The notes beneath the pieces are model-generated. The model was not told the DNA's origin. It saw only the letters and a program-made list of their open reading frames with translations, and did no database searches. From contig NZ_JNIY01000004.1 in the NCBI RefSeq assembly GCF_000701465.1, positions 434,001 to 498,000 on the forward strand: a DNA stretch of 64,000 bases, in the 5' to 3' direction. Made by a program: the position numbers and the translations under genes. Below are positions 16,545 to 24,368 of the stretch, in pieces. Position 1 is the stretch's first letter, and the number at the start of each line of letters is the position of its first letter. The stretch is from Paraoerskovia marina DSM 21750. Its GTDB lineage: Bacteria > Actinomycetota > Actinomycetes > Actinomycetales > Cellulomonadaceae.

Positions 16545-17515
16545 CGCTTGTCTCCGCTCGTTGAGATACGACGCGTAATCGCAAAGTTGATGATCCCGAT
16601 CAGCACGATCAGCATGAACAGCAGCCACGCGACGGCGGATGCCCGCCCGAAGTCGCCCTGCGTCCAGCCGAGCTCGTAGAGATAGATCGTCAGCGTCTGC
16701 CACTGACCGTCGGCGCCACCGCGACCGAACTGGTCGAACATGCGGGGCTCGTCGAAGATCTGGAGACCGCCGATGGTCGAGGTGATCACGACGAAGATGA
16801 TGGTCGGGCGCAGCTGCGGGACCGTGATCGAGAAGAACTGACGGAACCGGCCGGCCCCGTCGATGACGGCGGCCTCGTACAGGTCGCGCGGGACGGCCTG
16901 CATGGCCGCGAGGAAGATCAGGATGTTGTACCCGGTCCAGCGGAAGTTCACCATCGTGGCGATGGCGAAGTGGCTGGGGAGAACCTCTTTGTGCCAGCCG
17001 ACGGGGTCGATCCCGAAGGTGCCCAGCATGTCGTTGACGAGGCCGAACTTGTCCGCGAAGAGGTTCGAGAAGATGAGGGCGACCGCGACCGGGGTCACGA
17101 CGTACGGGATCAGCACACCCATGCGCCAGAAGGTCTTCGCACGGATGTTCTGGTCGAGCACCGCGGCGAGGGTGATCGCGATGATCACCTGGGGGACCGA
17201 CGAGAGCAGGAAGATGCTGAAGGTGTTCCGCAGCGCCTTCCAGAAGTCGGGGCTGCTCAGGATGAACTGGAAGTTCTCCATCCCGACGTACGTGCCCTGG
17301 CCCATGATCGTGTCCCAGTCGTGGACCGAGACGAACGCCGTGTAGAAGAGAGGGAAGAGCCCCGTGATGAAGAAGAGGATGAAGAACGGGGAGATGTACA
17401 GGTACGGCGAGAACTTCAGGTCCCAGCGGTTGAACCGCTCCCCGAAGCCGATCCGGCGGGGTTTCCTGGGAGTGTTGCCCCGTGCGGGCGCCGGGGTGCG
17501 CGTAGTGGTGGCCAT
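16541..17515 (-). CDS. cebF: Carbohydrate ABC transporter permease, MalF/CebF type
   Basis: A 324-residue permease with a basic cytoplasmic N-terminus and six helices. Its EAA motif is DLYEAAVIDGAGRFRQFFSITVPQLRP, and SPYLYISPFFILFFITGLFP marks the first helix. It is the second gene of the putative cebE-cebF-cebG-bglC operon and pairs with the MalG-type permease by ATGA overlap. The 99-bp gap from the binding-protein gene contains a strong hairpin. Confidence 0.92.
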   Translation of the reverse strand: MATTTRTPAPARGNTPRKPRRIGFGERFNRWDLKFSPYLYISPFFILFFITGLFPLFYTAFVSVHDWDTIMGQGTYVGMENFQFILSSPDFWKALRNTFSIFLLSSVPQVIIAITLAAVLDQNIRAKTFWRMGVLIPYVVTPVAVALIFSNLFADKFGLVNDMLGTFGIDPVGWHKEVLPSHFAIATMVNFRWTGYNILIFLAAMQAVPRDLYEAAVIDGAGRFRQFFSITVPQLRPTIIFVVITSTIGGLQIFDEPRMFDQFGRGGADGQWQTLTIYLYELGWTQGDFGRASAVAWLLFMLIVLIGIINFAITRRISTSGDKR

Positions 17516-17546
17516 GATTCCTCGGTTCGCGTGCTCGTCGGCCGGG

Positions 17547-17580
17547 GGAGGGGCTCGTGGTCTCGACCGCGAGCCCCTCC
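17547..17580 (-). terminator. Intra-operon hairpin after the solute-binding protein gene
   Basis: An 11-bp perfect stem (17547-17557 with 17570-17580, arm GGAGGGGCTCG) and 12-nt loop lie between cebE and cebF. Such hairpins commonly stop part of transcription or protect the abundant binding-protein message. Confidence 0.65.
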
Positions 17581-17614
17581 GGGACGTCGGCTTCGTCAGA
17601 AGCCGGGGGTGGGC

Positions 17615-18922
17615 CTAGCCCAGTGCGTCGACGTCCGCGACGAACTTCTCCCAGGAGGAGTCGGCGTCGTCGGTCTGGTCAACGTCCACGCGGGTGATCG
17701 CGTCCGCCATGGCGGTGTTGATCGGGAAGTAGTTCGGTCCCTTGAACGGCGTCACCGAGACGGCCTCGGCACGGTTGGCGAGGATCTCACCGGTCGGGGC
17801 GTCGTTGAAGAACGGGTTGGTGGCCGCGGCGAGCTCCTCGGAGTCGAGCGCCTCGACCTGGCTCGGGAACGTTCCCTTGGCGGCGAACGCCTTCATCTGC
17901 TGCTCGGGGGCGGTCAGCCAGTCGGCGAGCTCCTTGGCCGCCTCGACGTTCTCGCCCTGGCTCGGGACGGTGAGGTACGAGCCGCCCCAGTTGCCACCGC
18001 CACCGGGGAAGGTGTCGGCGATGTCCCAGCCCTCGACGCCGGCTGCGTTGCCCTCGATGACACCGAGCATCCAGCCCGGGCAGAGCATCGTGGCGAAGCC
18101 GTCGTTCTGGAACGAGTCGGTCCAGTCCTGCGACCACTGGCCGAGGTGGGCGGACAGGTTCTCGTCGACCGCGGCGGTGAGGACGGCGTCGTACGTCTCG
18201 CGGACCTCGGGGTTCTCGGTCGCGATGATCGTGCCGTCGTTCTCCTCGTAGGCGTTCTGAACCTGGTTGATCATGCCCTGCCAGGTGGCGCCCGCGGAGT
18301 CGAACCACGGGACGTCGGAGCTCGCCATGAACTCCTTGCCCGCGTCGAAGTAGTCGTCCCACGACTCGCCGATGAACTCGGCGGCACCCTCGCGGTCGCT
18401 CGGGATCCCGGCGGCCTCGAAGAGGTCGGCGCGGTAGCAGACGGCCTCCGGGCCGATGTCGGTGCCGTAGCCGATCAGAGCGCCGTCCTCGAGCGTGGCG
18501 GCCTCGGTCTTCCAGTCGAGCCAACGGCCCTCGACGCTGTCGCTCGTCAGGTCTGCGAACTTGTCCGGGTACTGCTTGAACTCGGCGAGCCAGTCGACCT
18601 CGATGGCCTCGATGTCCGACGCACCCGAGTTGGCGCCGAGCGAGTTGCGCAGCGCGTCGCGCGCCTCGTCCGCGGTGGCGGCCTTCTTCTGCTTGACCGT
18701 GATGTTCGGGTTCAGGTCCTCGTACTCGGTGAGGAGGTCCTCGTAGCCGAACTCGTTGAACGTCGCGACGGTGAGGGTGATCTCCTCGTCGCCGTTCGAG
18801 GATCCGCTGTCGGCGGTGTCGTCGCTGTCGGACGAGCCGCAAGCGGTGAGCGTGAGCGCGAGTGCTGCTGCGCCGGCCGTCGCGGTGACGGTCAGGCGAC
18901 GGGTGCGTGTGCTGCGGTGCAC
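17615..18922 (-). CDS. cebE: Sugar ABC transporter solute-binding lipoprotein, CebE-like
   Basis: A 435-residue secreted lipoprotein with a type II signal peptide: basic start MHRSTRTRR, hydrophobic core and lipobox LTAC followed by an acidic Ser/Asp linker. The mature part is a family-1 carbohydrate-binding protein (YEDLNPNITVKQKK, GYGTDIGPEAVCYRADLFEAAGIP, PGGGGNWGGSYLTVPSQGEN). GTG 18922 follows AAGGGAG. It is first in the operon, behind the double operator, so it is probably repressed without sugar. A cello-oligosaccharide ligand is inferred from the cluster. Confidence 0.92.
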   Translation of the reverse strand: MHRSTRTRRLTVTATAGAAALALTLTACGSSDSDDTADSGSSNGDEEITLTVATFNEFGYEDLLTEYEDLNPNITVKQKKAATADEARDALRNSLGANSGASDIEAIEVDWLAEFKQYPDKFADLTSDSVEGRWLDWKTEAATLEDGALIGYGTDIGPEAVCYRADLFEAAGIPSDREGAAEFIGESWDDYFDAGKEFMASSDVPWFDSAGATWQGMINQVQNAYEENDGTIIATENPEVRETYDAVLTAAVDENLSAHLGQWSQDWTDSFQNDGFATMLCPGWMLGVIEGNAAGVEGWDIADTFPGGGGNWGGSYLTVPSQGENVEAAKELADWLTAPEQQMKAFAAKGTFPSQVEALDSEELAAATNPFFNDAPTGEILANRAEAVSVTPFKGPNYFPINTAMADAITRVDVDQTDDADSSWEKFVADVDALG

Positions 18923-18959
18923 GGTGACTCCCTTGTCTTGTGGGGCGGTGACGGCAACG

Positions 18960-19005
18960 CCGTGGTAGCGCTTCCATCGGTGGGTTCATGGAAGCGCTAC
19001 CACGG
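18960..19005 (-). promoter_or_regulatory. Double LacI/CebR-like operator forming an 18-bp perfect inverted repeat
   Basis: TGGTAGCGCTTCCA (18963-18976) and TGGAAGCGCTACCA (18989-19002) each resemble the Streptomyces CebR box TGGGAGCGCTCCCA. They are exact reverse complements of each other and sit inside 18-bp perfect arms (18960-18977 and 18988-19005) with a 10-bp spacer, about 38 bp upstream of the cebE start. Confidence 0.8.
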
Positions 19006-19120
19006 TTGCGTGTCAACCGACAGCGACCTTGCCGGTGGGAGATGCGGAATGCTGAAGAAGCGTCGTCGCAGGTCAGCGACCTGTGGGGGTCCGGCTCGTT
19101 TCCGGATCGTTACCGGGGTG

Positions 19121-19621
19121 TTATGGCGCCGTGAGCCATTCGCGGCCCGCGACCTCCTCGGCGGAAAGCGCGTCACGTACCGCCTGGGCCGCGGCCTTCT
19201 CGATCGTCGACGCGAAGAGGGGCACCGCGGCACGCAGGACCCCGTCGTAGGTCTGCGCCGTCCCGCCGTCGGGAAGATCTTCCAGTCGGACCGTCCCGGT
19301 GAGCCGGATGGGCGCGCCGGTGATCTCCAGCGTCACCGTCCCCCGTGGCGACGCCGTCCCGGGCTCCCAGACCTCCACCTGGCGGATCTCCACGTGGTCA
19401 CCGACGAAGCTGCGGACCTGGGACGGGATGTCCGTGGTCGGCACGGTCCGACGGACGGTCGAGGTGAACCCGCCGTCGAGGCTGCCGCTGACGTCCGCCT
19501 GGTCCACCGTGCCGCCCGGGCTCGTCCGTCCCGCACGCCACCGGACGAAGGGCTCGGCCGCCAGCATGGCGGCGACCTCCGCGACGGGAGCCGGGTACGT
19601 GCTGGTCACCGTGAGGTGCAT
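19121..19621 (-). CDS. DUF2505 family protein (START/SRPBCC-like fold)
   Basis: A 166-residue protein starting MHLTVTSTYPAPVAEVAAML, with AAAVRDAL-type helix near the C-terminus (AAQAVRDALSAEE) and WRAGRTSPGG, VRRTVPTTDIPSQVRSFVGD and GVLRAAVPLFASTIE in between. This is the pattern of DUF2505, a lipid-binding-like fold conserved in actinobacteria without a known role. I took ATG 19621, with AAAGG about 8 nt upstream. It is divergent from the histidine kinase gene. Confidence 0.8.
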   Translation of the reverse strand: MHLTVTSTYPAPVAEVAAMLAAEPFVRWRAGRTSPGGTVDQADVSGSLDGGFTSTVRRTVPTTDIPSQVRSFVGDHVEIRQVEVWEPGTASPRGTVTLEITGAPIRLTGTVRLEDLPDGGTAQTYDGVLRAAVPLFASTIEKAAAQAVRDALSAEEVAGREWLTAP

Positions 19622-19683
19622 GCGGATGCCTTTCGCCGGGGTATCCCTGGACTCTATCGGGCGCCGCACCCCTCACGCCTGCG

Positions 19684-19689
19684 TACGCT
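19684..19689 (+). promoter_or_regulatory. -10 box of a probable leaderless promoter (PdtaS-like kinase)
   Basis: TACGCT lies exactly 6 nt before the GTG at 19696; no Shine-Dalgarno intervenes. Confidence 0.5.
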
Positions 19690-19695
19690 GGTGCC

Positions 19696-21177
19696 GTGTC
19701 CGCCATGAGTGACCTCTTCTCCCAGCACGCCGATCTGTCCGACGCGGACAACGACTGGCTGCATCAGCTCGTCGGCGACTGGCAGGTCATCTCCGACCTG
19801 GCCTTCGCCGATCTCGTCCTGTGGCTGCCGACGGCCGAGCACGGCTTCGTGGCCGTCGCCCAGTGCCGGCCGAGCACGGGCGCGACGGTCCACTACGACG
19901 ACATCGTCGGGTCCAAGGCGCCGGACGGGCAGCTCGCCCAACTGCGCCGTGCGCTGTCCGAGATCGCGCCGCAGCGCTCGCGCGAGCCGCGGTGGTTCGG
20001 CGCGTACGCGGTCCGCGAGGAGGCGGTGCCGGTGGTGCACGACGGCCGTGCGATCGCCGTCGTCGCCCGCCAGACGAACCTCGGCAGCGGCCGGACCCCC
20101 AGCCGGCTCGAGCTCAACTACGTCGAAGCCGCGGACGACCTGATCGGGATGATCTCGCGCGGCGAGTTCCCCATGGCGCACGCTGCGACCGGACCGCGTC
20201 GTGGTGCCCCGCGCGTCGGGGACGGCCTGCTGCGGCTCAACTCCGAGGGCGAGGTGCTCTACGCGAGCCCGAACGCCCTCAGCTGCTTCCACCGTCTCGG
20301 GGTTCTCGGGCCGCTGGTCGGGCGATCGCTCGCCGAGGTCACCACCGACCTCGTCGAGCAGCAGGCCCCGGTCGACGAGTCGCTGCCTCTCGTGGTCACG
20401 GGCCGCGCGCCGTGGCGGACCGATCTCGAGTCGAGGGGCGTCTCGCTGTCCCTGCGCGCCCTGCCGCTCACGGAGCACGGCCAGCGCATCGGCGCCGTCC
20501 TGCTCTGCCGCGACGCGACGGAGCTGCGTCGGCGCGAGCGGGAGCTGATCACCAAGGACGCGACCATCCGGGAGATCCACCACCGGGTCAAGAACAACCT
20601 GCAGACGGTGGCGGCGCTCCTGAGGCTCCAGGCCCGGCGTATGGAGATCCCCGAGGCGAAGGCTGCCCTCGAGGAGGCGATGCGGCGTGTCGCCACCATC
20701 GCCCTCGTGCACCAGAGCCTGTCGCAGACCCTGGACGAGGAGGTCGAGTTCGACGAGATGGCGAGCCGGGCGCTCCGCCTCGCCGCCGACGTCGCCTCGG
20801 CCGACACCCGGGTCACGACGGCGCTCGAGGGGACCTTCGGGCGGGTGCCGGCCGAGGTCGCCACCCCGCTCGCCCTCGTGCTCACCGAGCTGGTGACCAA
20901 CGCGGTGGAGCACGGGCTCGAGGGGCGGACCGAGGGGCGGGTCACGATCGAGGCCCAGCGCGACGGGAAGGCGATCCACGTCGTCGTCGCCGACGACGGC
21001 GTCGGTCTCGGGGACTCGCCGACGCCGGGGACGGCGGGGCAGCGCGGGCTCGGCACGCAGATCGTCTCGACGCTGGTGCTCAACGAGATGCACGGGACCA
21101 TCGACTGGTCGGCGCGCGAGGGCGGCGGCACCGAGGTCGTGATCGACATCGAGCTGCGGTCGCGCAACCGCGACTGA
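19696..21177 (+). CDS. pdtaS: PdtaS-like cytosolic sensor histidine kinase
   Basis: A 493-residue soluble kinase with no membrane segments. Order of domains: GAF-type N-terminal sensor (about 10-150), PAS (about 172-275), HisKA_2 dimerisation domain with EIHHRVKNNLQT (H295/H296) and an HATPase domain (TELVTNAVEHGLEGR, VVADDGVGLGD, GLGTQIVSTLV). This is the layout of mycobacterial PdtaS, which phosphorylates the RNA-binding antiterminator PdtaR. The gene faces whiB1 as in mycobacteria, separated by a strong terminator. PdtaR is not in this window. The signal sensed is unknown here. Confidence 0.92.
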   Translation: MSAMSDLFSQHADLSDADNDWLHQLVGDWQVISDLAFADLVLWLPTAEHGFVAVAQCRPSTGATVHYDDIVGSKAPDGQLAQLRRALSEIAPQRSREPRWFGAYAVREEAVPVVHDGRAIAVVARQTNLGSGRTPSRLELNYVEAADDLIGMISRGEFPMAHAATGPRRGAPRVGDGLLRLNSEGEVLYASPNALSCFHRLGVLGPLVGRSLAEVTTDLVEQQAPVDESLPLVVTGRAPWRTDLESRGVSLSLRALPLTEHGQRIGAVLLCRDATELRRRERELITKDATIREIHHRVKNNLQTVAALLRLQARRMEIPEAKAALEEAMRRVATIALVHQSLSQTLDEEVEFDEMASRALRLAADVASADTRVTTALEGTFGRVPAEVATPLALVLTELVTNAVEHGLEGRTEGRVTIEAQRDGKAIHVVVADDGVGLGDSPTPGTAGQRGLGTQIVSTLVLNEMHGTIDWSAREGGGTEVVIDIELRSRNRD

Positions 21178-21191
21178 CCGCCCCGGACGCA

Positions 21192-21228
21192 CGAAGGGCC
21201 GACACCCGCGTGGGGTGTCGGCCCTTCG
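21192..21228. terminator. Strong bidirectional terminator between pdtaS and whiB1
   Basis: A 16-bp perfect GC-rich stem (21192-21207 with 21213-21228, arm CGAAGGGCCGACACCC) and 5-nt loop lie between the two convergent stop codons. Confidence 0.9.
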
Positions 21229-21238
21229 AGGCGGAGTG

Positions 21239-21487
21239 TCAGCCGGCGCGGCGGGCCCGGGCGGTGCGACGCTTGAGCGCCCGGCGCTCGTCCTCGGACA
21301 GCCCTCCCCAGACGCCTGCGTCCTGACCGGACTCGATGGCCCACTTGAGGCACGTGTCGACGACGGGGCAGCGACGGCAGACCGCCTTTGCCTCCTCGAT
21401 CTGCAAGATCGCGGGACCCGTGTTGCCAATGGGGAAGAACAGCTCGGGGTCTTCGTCCAGGCAAGATGCGCGGTGGCGCCAGTCCAT
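21239..21487 (-). CDS. whiB1: WhiB1-type iron-sulfur transcriptional regulator
   Basis: An 82-residue WhiB protein, nearly collinear with mycobacterial WhiB1 (MDWRHRASCLDEDPELFFP). The [4Fe-4S] ligands are C9, C37, C40 and C46. The GVWGGLSEDERRALKRR block is the WhiB turn plus basic DNA-binding tail. WhiB1 proteins bind the primary sigma factor, react with NO and are usually essential. ATG 21487 follows AAGGAG at ideal spacing; an upstream in-frame extension has no homologous residues. The ~230 bp upstream is non-coding and long enough for complex regulation. Confidence 0.96.
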   Translation of the reverse strand: MDWRHRASCLDEDPELFFPIGNTGPAILQIEEAKAVCRRCPVVDTCLKWAIESGQDAGVWGGLSEDERRALKRRTARARRAG

Positions 21488-21707
21488 TCTCAGTCTCCTT
21501 GGCAGGGGAACTCCGTGGCCCGGGCGCATGTAGGCGCACCACGGTCAGGAGATTCGTTCGGGGGGATGTGCTGGATCAAGCCTCACACCTCGAGAATCCC
21601 TGCACAAGAGGTAACACGGAGGTTTCTTGTAGATGACTTGTGAGGTATTTGTCACACGGCTGCGTCGCCGCAGGTCAGCCCGCTGAGGCTCGGTTCCGGC
21701 CGCCGGG

Positions 21708-21713
21708 TAGGCT
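21708..21713 (+). promoter_or_regulatory. -10 box of a probable leaderless promoter (small membrane protein)
   Basis: TAGGCT followed by 8 nt and GTG at 21722; the same box and spacing precede purK at 24355. Confidence 0.5.
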
Positions 21714-21721
21714 GGGTGACC

Positions 21722-22141
21722 GTGTCTGACATCGATCCCGCGGCGACGCCGCAGAGTCCGTCCGCACCGCGGAGCCGCGCGCTGACGGTCGTCCTCGTCG
21801 GGCTCGGGCTCGAGGTGGTCGCGGCGGTCGCCGGCGCCGTGCTCCTGCTCGTCGGCCTGGCGGACGTGCCGGGTGAGCTGGTCGCCATGACGCTCTTCCT
21901 CGTGGTGTGCGCGCTCGGCCTCGCCGCCGCGCTCTACTTCTCCGGGCGCGCGCTCGTCCGTGGGAGCCGGCGTGGTCGTGCACCGACGATCACCTGGCAG
22001 ATCTTCCAGGTGATCGTGGGGGTCGGCGCCGTGCAGTCAGGAAACCCGGTCGTCGGAGTTCCGCTGGTGGTCGTCGCCGTGGCCGTCGTGGTCGGTGTCC
22101 TGCGCGTCGCCGCGGACACGGAGCGGTCTGCCGCCGGATAG
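21722..22141 (+). CDS. Small integral membrane protein of unknown function
   Basis: A 139-residue protein with a ~20-residue polar N-terminus and about four hydrophobic helices (LTVVLVGLGLEVVAAVAGAVLLL, LVAMTLFLVVCALGLAAALY, ITWQIFQVIVGVGAVQSGN, VGVPLVVVAVAVVVGVLRV). No catalytic motif is visible. GTG 21722 is chosen because it is 8 nt behind a TAGGCT box; a GTG two codons earlier is possible. It precedes a two-component system with a 142-bp gap, so co-transcription is uncertain. Confidence 0.75.
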   Translation: MSDIDPAATPQSPSAPRSRALTVVLVGLGLEVVAAVAGAVLLLVGLADVPGELVAMTLFLVVCALGLAAALYFSGRALVRGSRRGRAPTITWQIFQVIVGVGAVQSGNPVVGVPLVVVAVAVVVGVLRVAADTERSAAG

Positions 22142-22271
22142 GATCGGGACTCTCCCCGTGGCGTGCCGGCGCGGTGTCGGCCCGCGAGGCCGCCGGGCCG
22201 TGACGAAACTTGTCGTGGACATAACCGTCCACAGGATGGCCCAGGGGGATCTCTTGGGACCTTCGATGCCC

Positions 22272-22277
22272 TAACAT
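22272..22277 (+). promoter_or_regulatory. -10 box of a probable leaderless promoter (response regulator)
   Basis: TAACAT followed by 6 nt and the ATG at 22284; no Shine-Dalgarno is present. Confidence 0.5.
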
Positions 22278-22283
22278 GGATGA

Positions 22284-22970
22284 ATGACCCACGTACTGCT
22301 GGCGGAGGATGACCCCGCAATTGCCGAGCCGTTGGCCCGCGCGCTCACGCGTGAGGGTTATGACGTCGTCGTGCAGGGCACCGGGCAAGGTGCCGTCGAT
22401 GCGGCCGGCGGGGCCGACATCGTCGTCCTTGACCTTGGCCTGCCGGACATGGACGGCCTCGACGTCGCCCGCGAGATCCGCAACCAGGGCCTGACCACAC
22501 CGGTGCTCGTGCTGACCGCGCGCGCCGACGAGGTCGACCTGGTCGTCGGGCTCGACGCCGGTGCCGACGACTATGTGACCAAGCCCTTCCGCCTCGCCGA
22601 GCTTCTTGCGCGCGTGCGGGCGCTCCTGCGTCGCACCCACGCGGACACCGTCGAGGAGGAGGAGCTCCACGCCCAGGACGTGCGCGTCGACGTCGCCGCG
22701 CACCGCGCGTTCCAGGGAGACCGTGAGCTGCACCTGACCACCAAGGAGTTCGAGCTGCTGCGCGTCCTCGTGCAGAACGCGGGCTCCGTCGTCGTGCGCG
22801 ACGCTCTGATGCGCGACGTCTGGGGATCCGAGCCCGTGGGCTCGACCAAGACGCTCGACATGCACGTCTCCTGGTTGCGGCGCAAGCTCGGCGACGACGC
22901 CGGGTCGCCGCGCTACGTCTCGACGGTCCGGGGCCTCGGCTTCCGCTTCGAGCTGGGCGTCGAGTCCTGA
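22284..22970 (+). CDS. OmpR/PhoB-family response regulator
   Basis: A 228-residue regulator. The receiver domain has the acidic pair E8-D9-D10, phosphoacceptor D50 (VVLDLGLPDMDG) and the switch Lys in DYVTKPFRLAEL. The C-terminal winged helix shows LTTKEFELLRVLVQNAGSVV, TKTLDMHVSWLRRKLGD and VSTVRGLGFRFE. The cognate kinase gene follows after 25 bp. No target promoters are evident; the pair resembles envelope-sensing systems of actinobacteria but the stimulus is unknown. Confidence 0.94.
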   Translation: MTHVLLAEDDPAIAEPLARALTREGYDVVVQGTGQGAVDAAGGADIVVLDLGLPDMDGLDVAREIRNQGLTTPVLVLTARADEVDLVVGLDAGADDYVTKPFRLAELLARVRALLRRTHADTVEEEELHAQDVRVDVAAHRAFQGDRELHLTTKEFELLRVLVQNAGSVVVRDALMRDVWGSEPVGSTKTLDMHVSWLRRKLGDDAGSPRYVSTVRGLGFRFELGVES

Positions 22971-22995
22971 TCCTCCGGCTGGAAGGTGCGCTCGC

Positions 22996-24324
22996 ATGAG
23001 GCGCAGGCTTCTGACGGCCACCGTCTCCGCGGTGCTCGTCGCGGTGCTGCTCCTCGGGCTGCCCCTGGCCTTCATCGGTGCACGCTTCGTCGAGGACATC
23101 GAGCTGCGTGAGCTCACGGCACGGTCCGAGGCCCTCGGCCGTCAGATCGACAGCCGCACGGAGGCGGGCGAGGAGGTGCCGCAGAGCACCGTCGACAACG
23201 CTGCCACGGGCACGGGTCGGCTGGACGCCTACATCACCGTGCTCACGAGCGACGGCCAGGTGCTCTACGCCGGTGAGGAGCTGTCGGGCGACACCGTCAC
23301 CCGGACGTTGACCACCGACGACGGCTCGCTGGTCACCCTCAGTGTCCCGTCGTACCAGATCACGCTCCGCGAGGCGCAGATCGTCTTCCTCGTCGCGGTG
23401 GCCACCGTCGTCGCGTTCGGGGCCGGGATCGCCGTCTCCGTGTGGCAGTCCAACCGGCTCTCGGCACCGCTCGTCTACCTCGCGGCCTCGGCGGAACAGC
23501 TGGGCTCCGGGCAGGTCCGTCCTCGGCTCGAGGACTCCGGTGTCGAGGAGATCGACCTCGTCGCGGACGAGCTCGCGCGGTCCGCCGACCGGATGGCGAC
23601 ACGACTGGCCGCCGAGCGGCAGTTCGCCTCGGACGCCTCGCACCAGCTCCGGACGCCGCTGACGGCGCTGAGCATGCGCCTCGAGGAGATCTCGATGGCC
23701 TCGGACGACGAGGCGGTGCAGGAGGAGGCACGGATCTCCCTCGAGCAGATCGAGCGACTCGTCGGCGTCGTCGACGACCTGCTGCTGCGGTCGCGCAGTG
23801 CGGTCGGCGGGACGACCGAGCCCGTGCTGCTGATCGAGATCGGGCGCCAGCTCGAGGAAGAGTACGGCCCGACGTTCGAGCGCGGCGAGCGCCGGCTCGT
23901 CATCGACATCCCCGACTCCGCCCAGGCTCTCGCGACCCCGGGTGGGCTCGCGCAGGTGCTGGCGACGCTCGTCGAGAACTCCCTCAAGCACGGCGGTGGC
24001 ACGACGACGGTCCGCACGCGGTCGGGCGGTGAACGCGGCACCGTGGTCATCGAGGTCGCTGACGAGGGGGACGGTGTCCCCGAAGATCTCGCCCCGCACA
24101 TCTTCGAGAGGTCCGTCACCTCCGGGGCGGGCACCGGGCTCGGTCTGGCCCTCGCCCGCGACCTCGTCGCCGCGGACGGTGGACGCATCAAGCTCTCCCA
24201 GCGCGTCCCCGCCGTCTTCTCGATCTTCCTGGCCGGTGTGCCGCGCACTCTCGACCCCAACGCGGTGCTCCCGACCGGACGCACCCTCGCCCACGGCCGC
24301 AAGGGCTGGTTCGGCCGCCCCTGA
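22996..24324 (+). CDS. Membrane sensor histidine kinase
   Basis: A 442-residue kinase, partner of the upstream regulator. TM1 is residues about 7-30, an extracytoplasmic sensor of ~95 residues follows, TM2 is about 128-149, then HAMP (LSAPLVYLAASAEQLGSGQ). HisKA has the phosphoacceptor H216 in SDASHQLRTPLTALSM; the ATPase domain has LATLVENSLKHGGG, VADEGDGVPEDLA and GTGLGLALARDLV. The small extracellular domain has no recognisable ligand motif. The C-terminal ~30 residues after the ATPase fold are basic and of unknown use. Confidence 0.93.
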   Translation: MRRRLLTATVSAVLVAVLLLGLPLAFIGARFVEDIELRELTARSEALGRQIDSRTEAGEEVPQSTVDNAATGTGRLDAYITVLTSDGQVLYAGEELSGDTVTRTLTTDDGSLVTLSVPSYQITLREAQIVFLVAVATVVAFGAGIAVSVWQSNRLSAPLVYLAASAEQLGSGQVRPRLEDSGVEEIDLVADELARSADRMATRLAAERQFASDASHQLRTPLTALSMRLEEISMASDDEAVQEEARISLEQIERLVGVVDDLLLRSRSAVGGTTEPVLLIEIGRQLEEEYGPTFERGERRLVIDIPDSAQALATPGGLAQVLATLVENSLKHGGGTTTVRTRSGGERGTVVIEVADEGDGVPEDLAPHIFERSVTSGAGTGLGLALARDLVAADGGRIKLSQRVPAVFSIFLAGVPRTLDPNAVLPTGRTLAHGRKGWFGRP

Positions 24325-24354
24325 CCACGTCGGCGAGCAACCGCCGAGTACCGA

Positions 24355-24360
24355 TAGGCT
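24355..24360 (+). promoter_or_regulatory. -10 box of a probable leaderless promoter (purK)
   Basis: TAGGCT then 8 nt then GTG at 24369, identical in layout to the box at 21708. Confidence 0.5.
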
Positions 24361-24368
24361 CGGGGATC

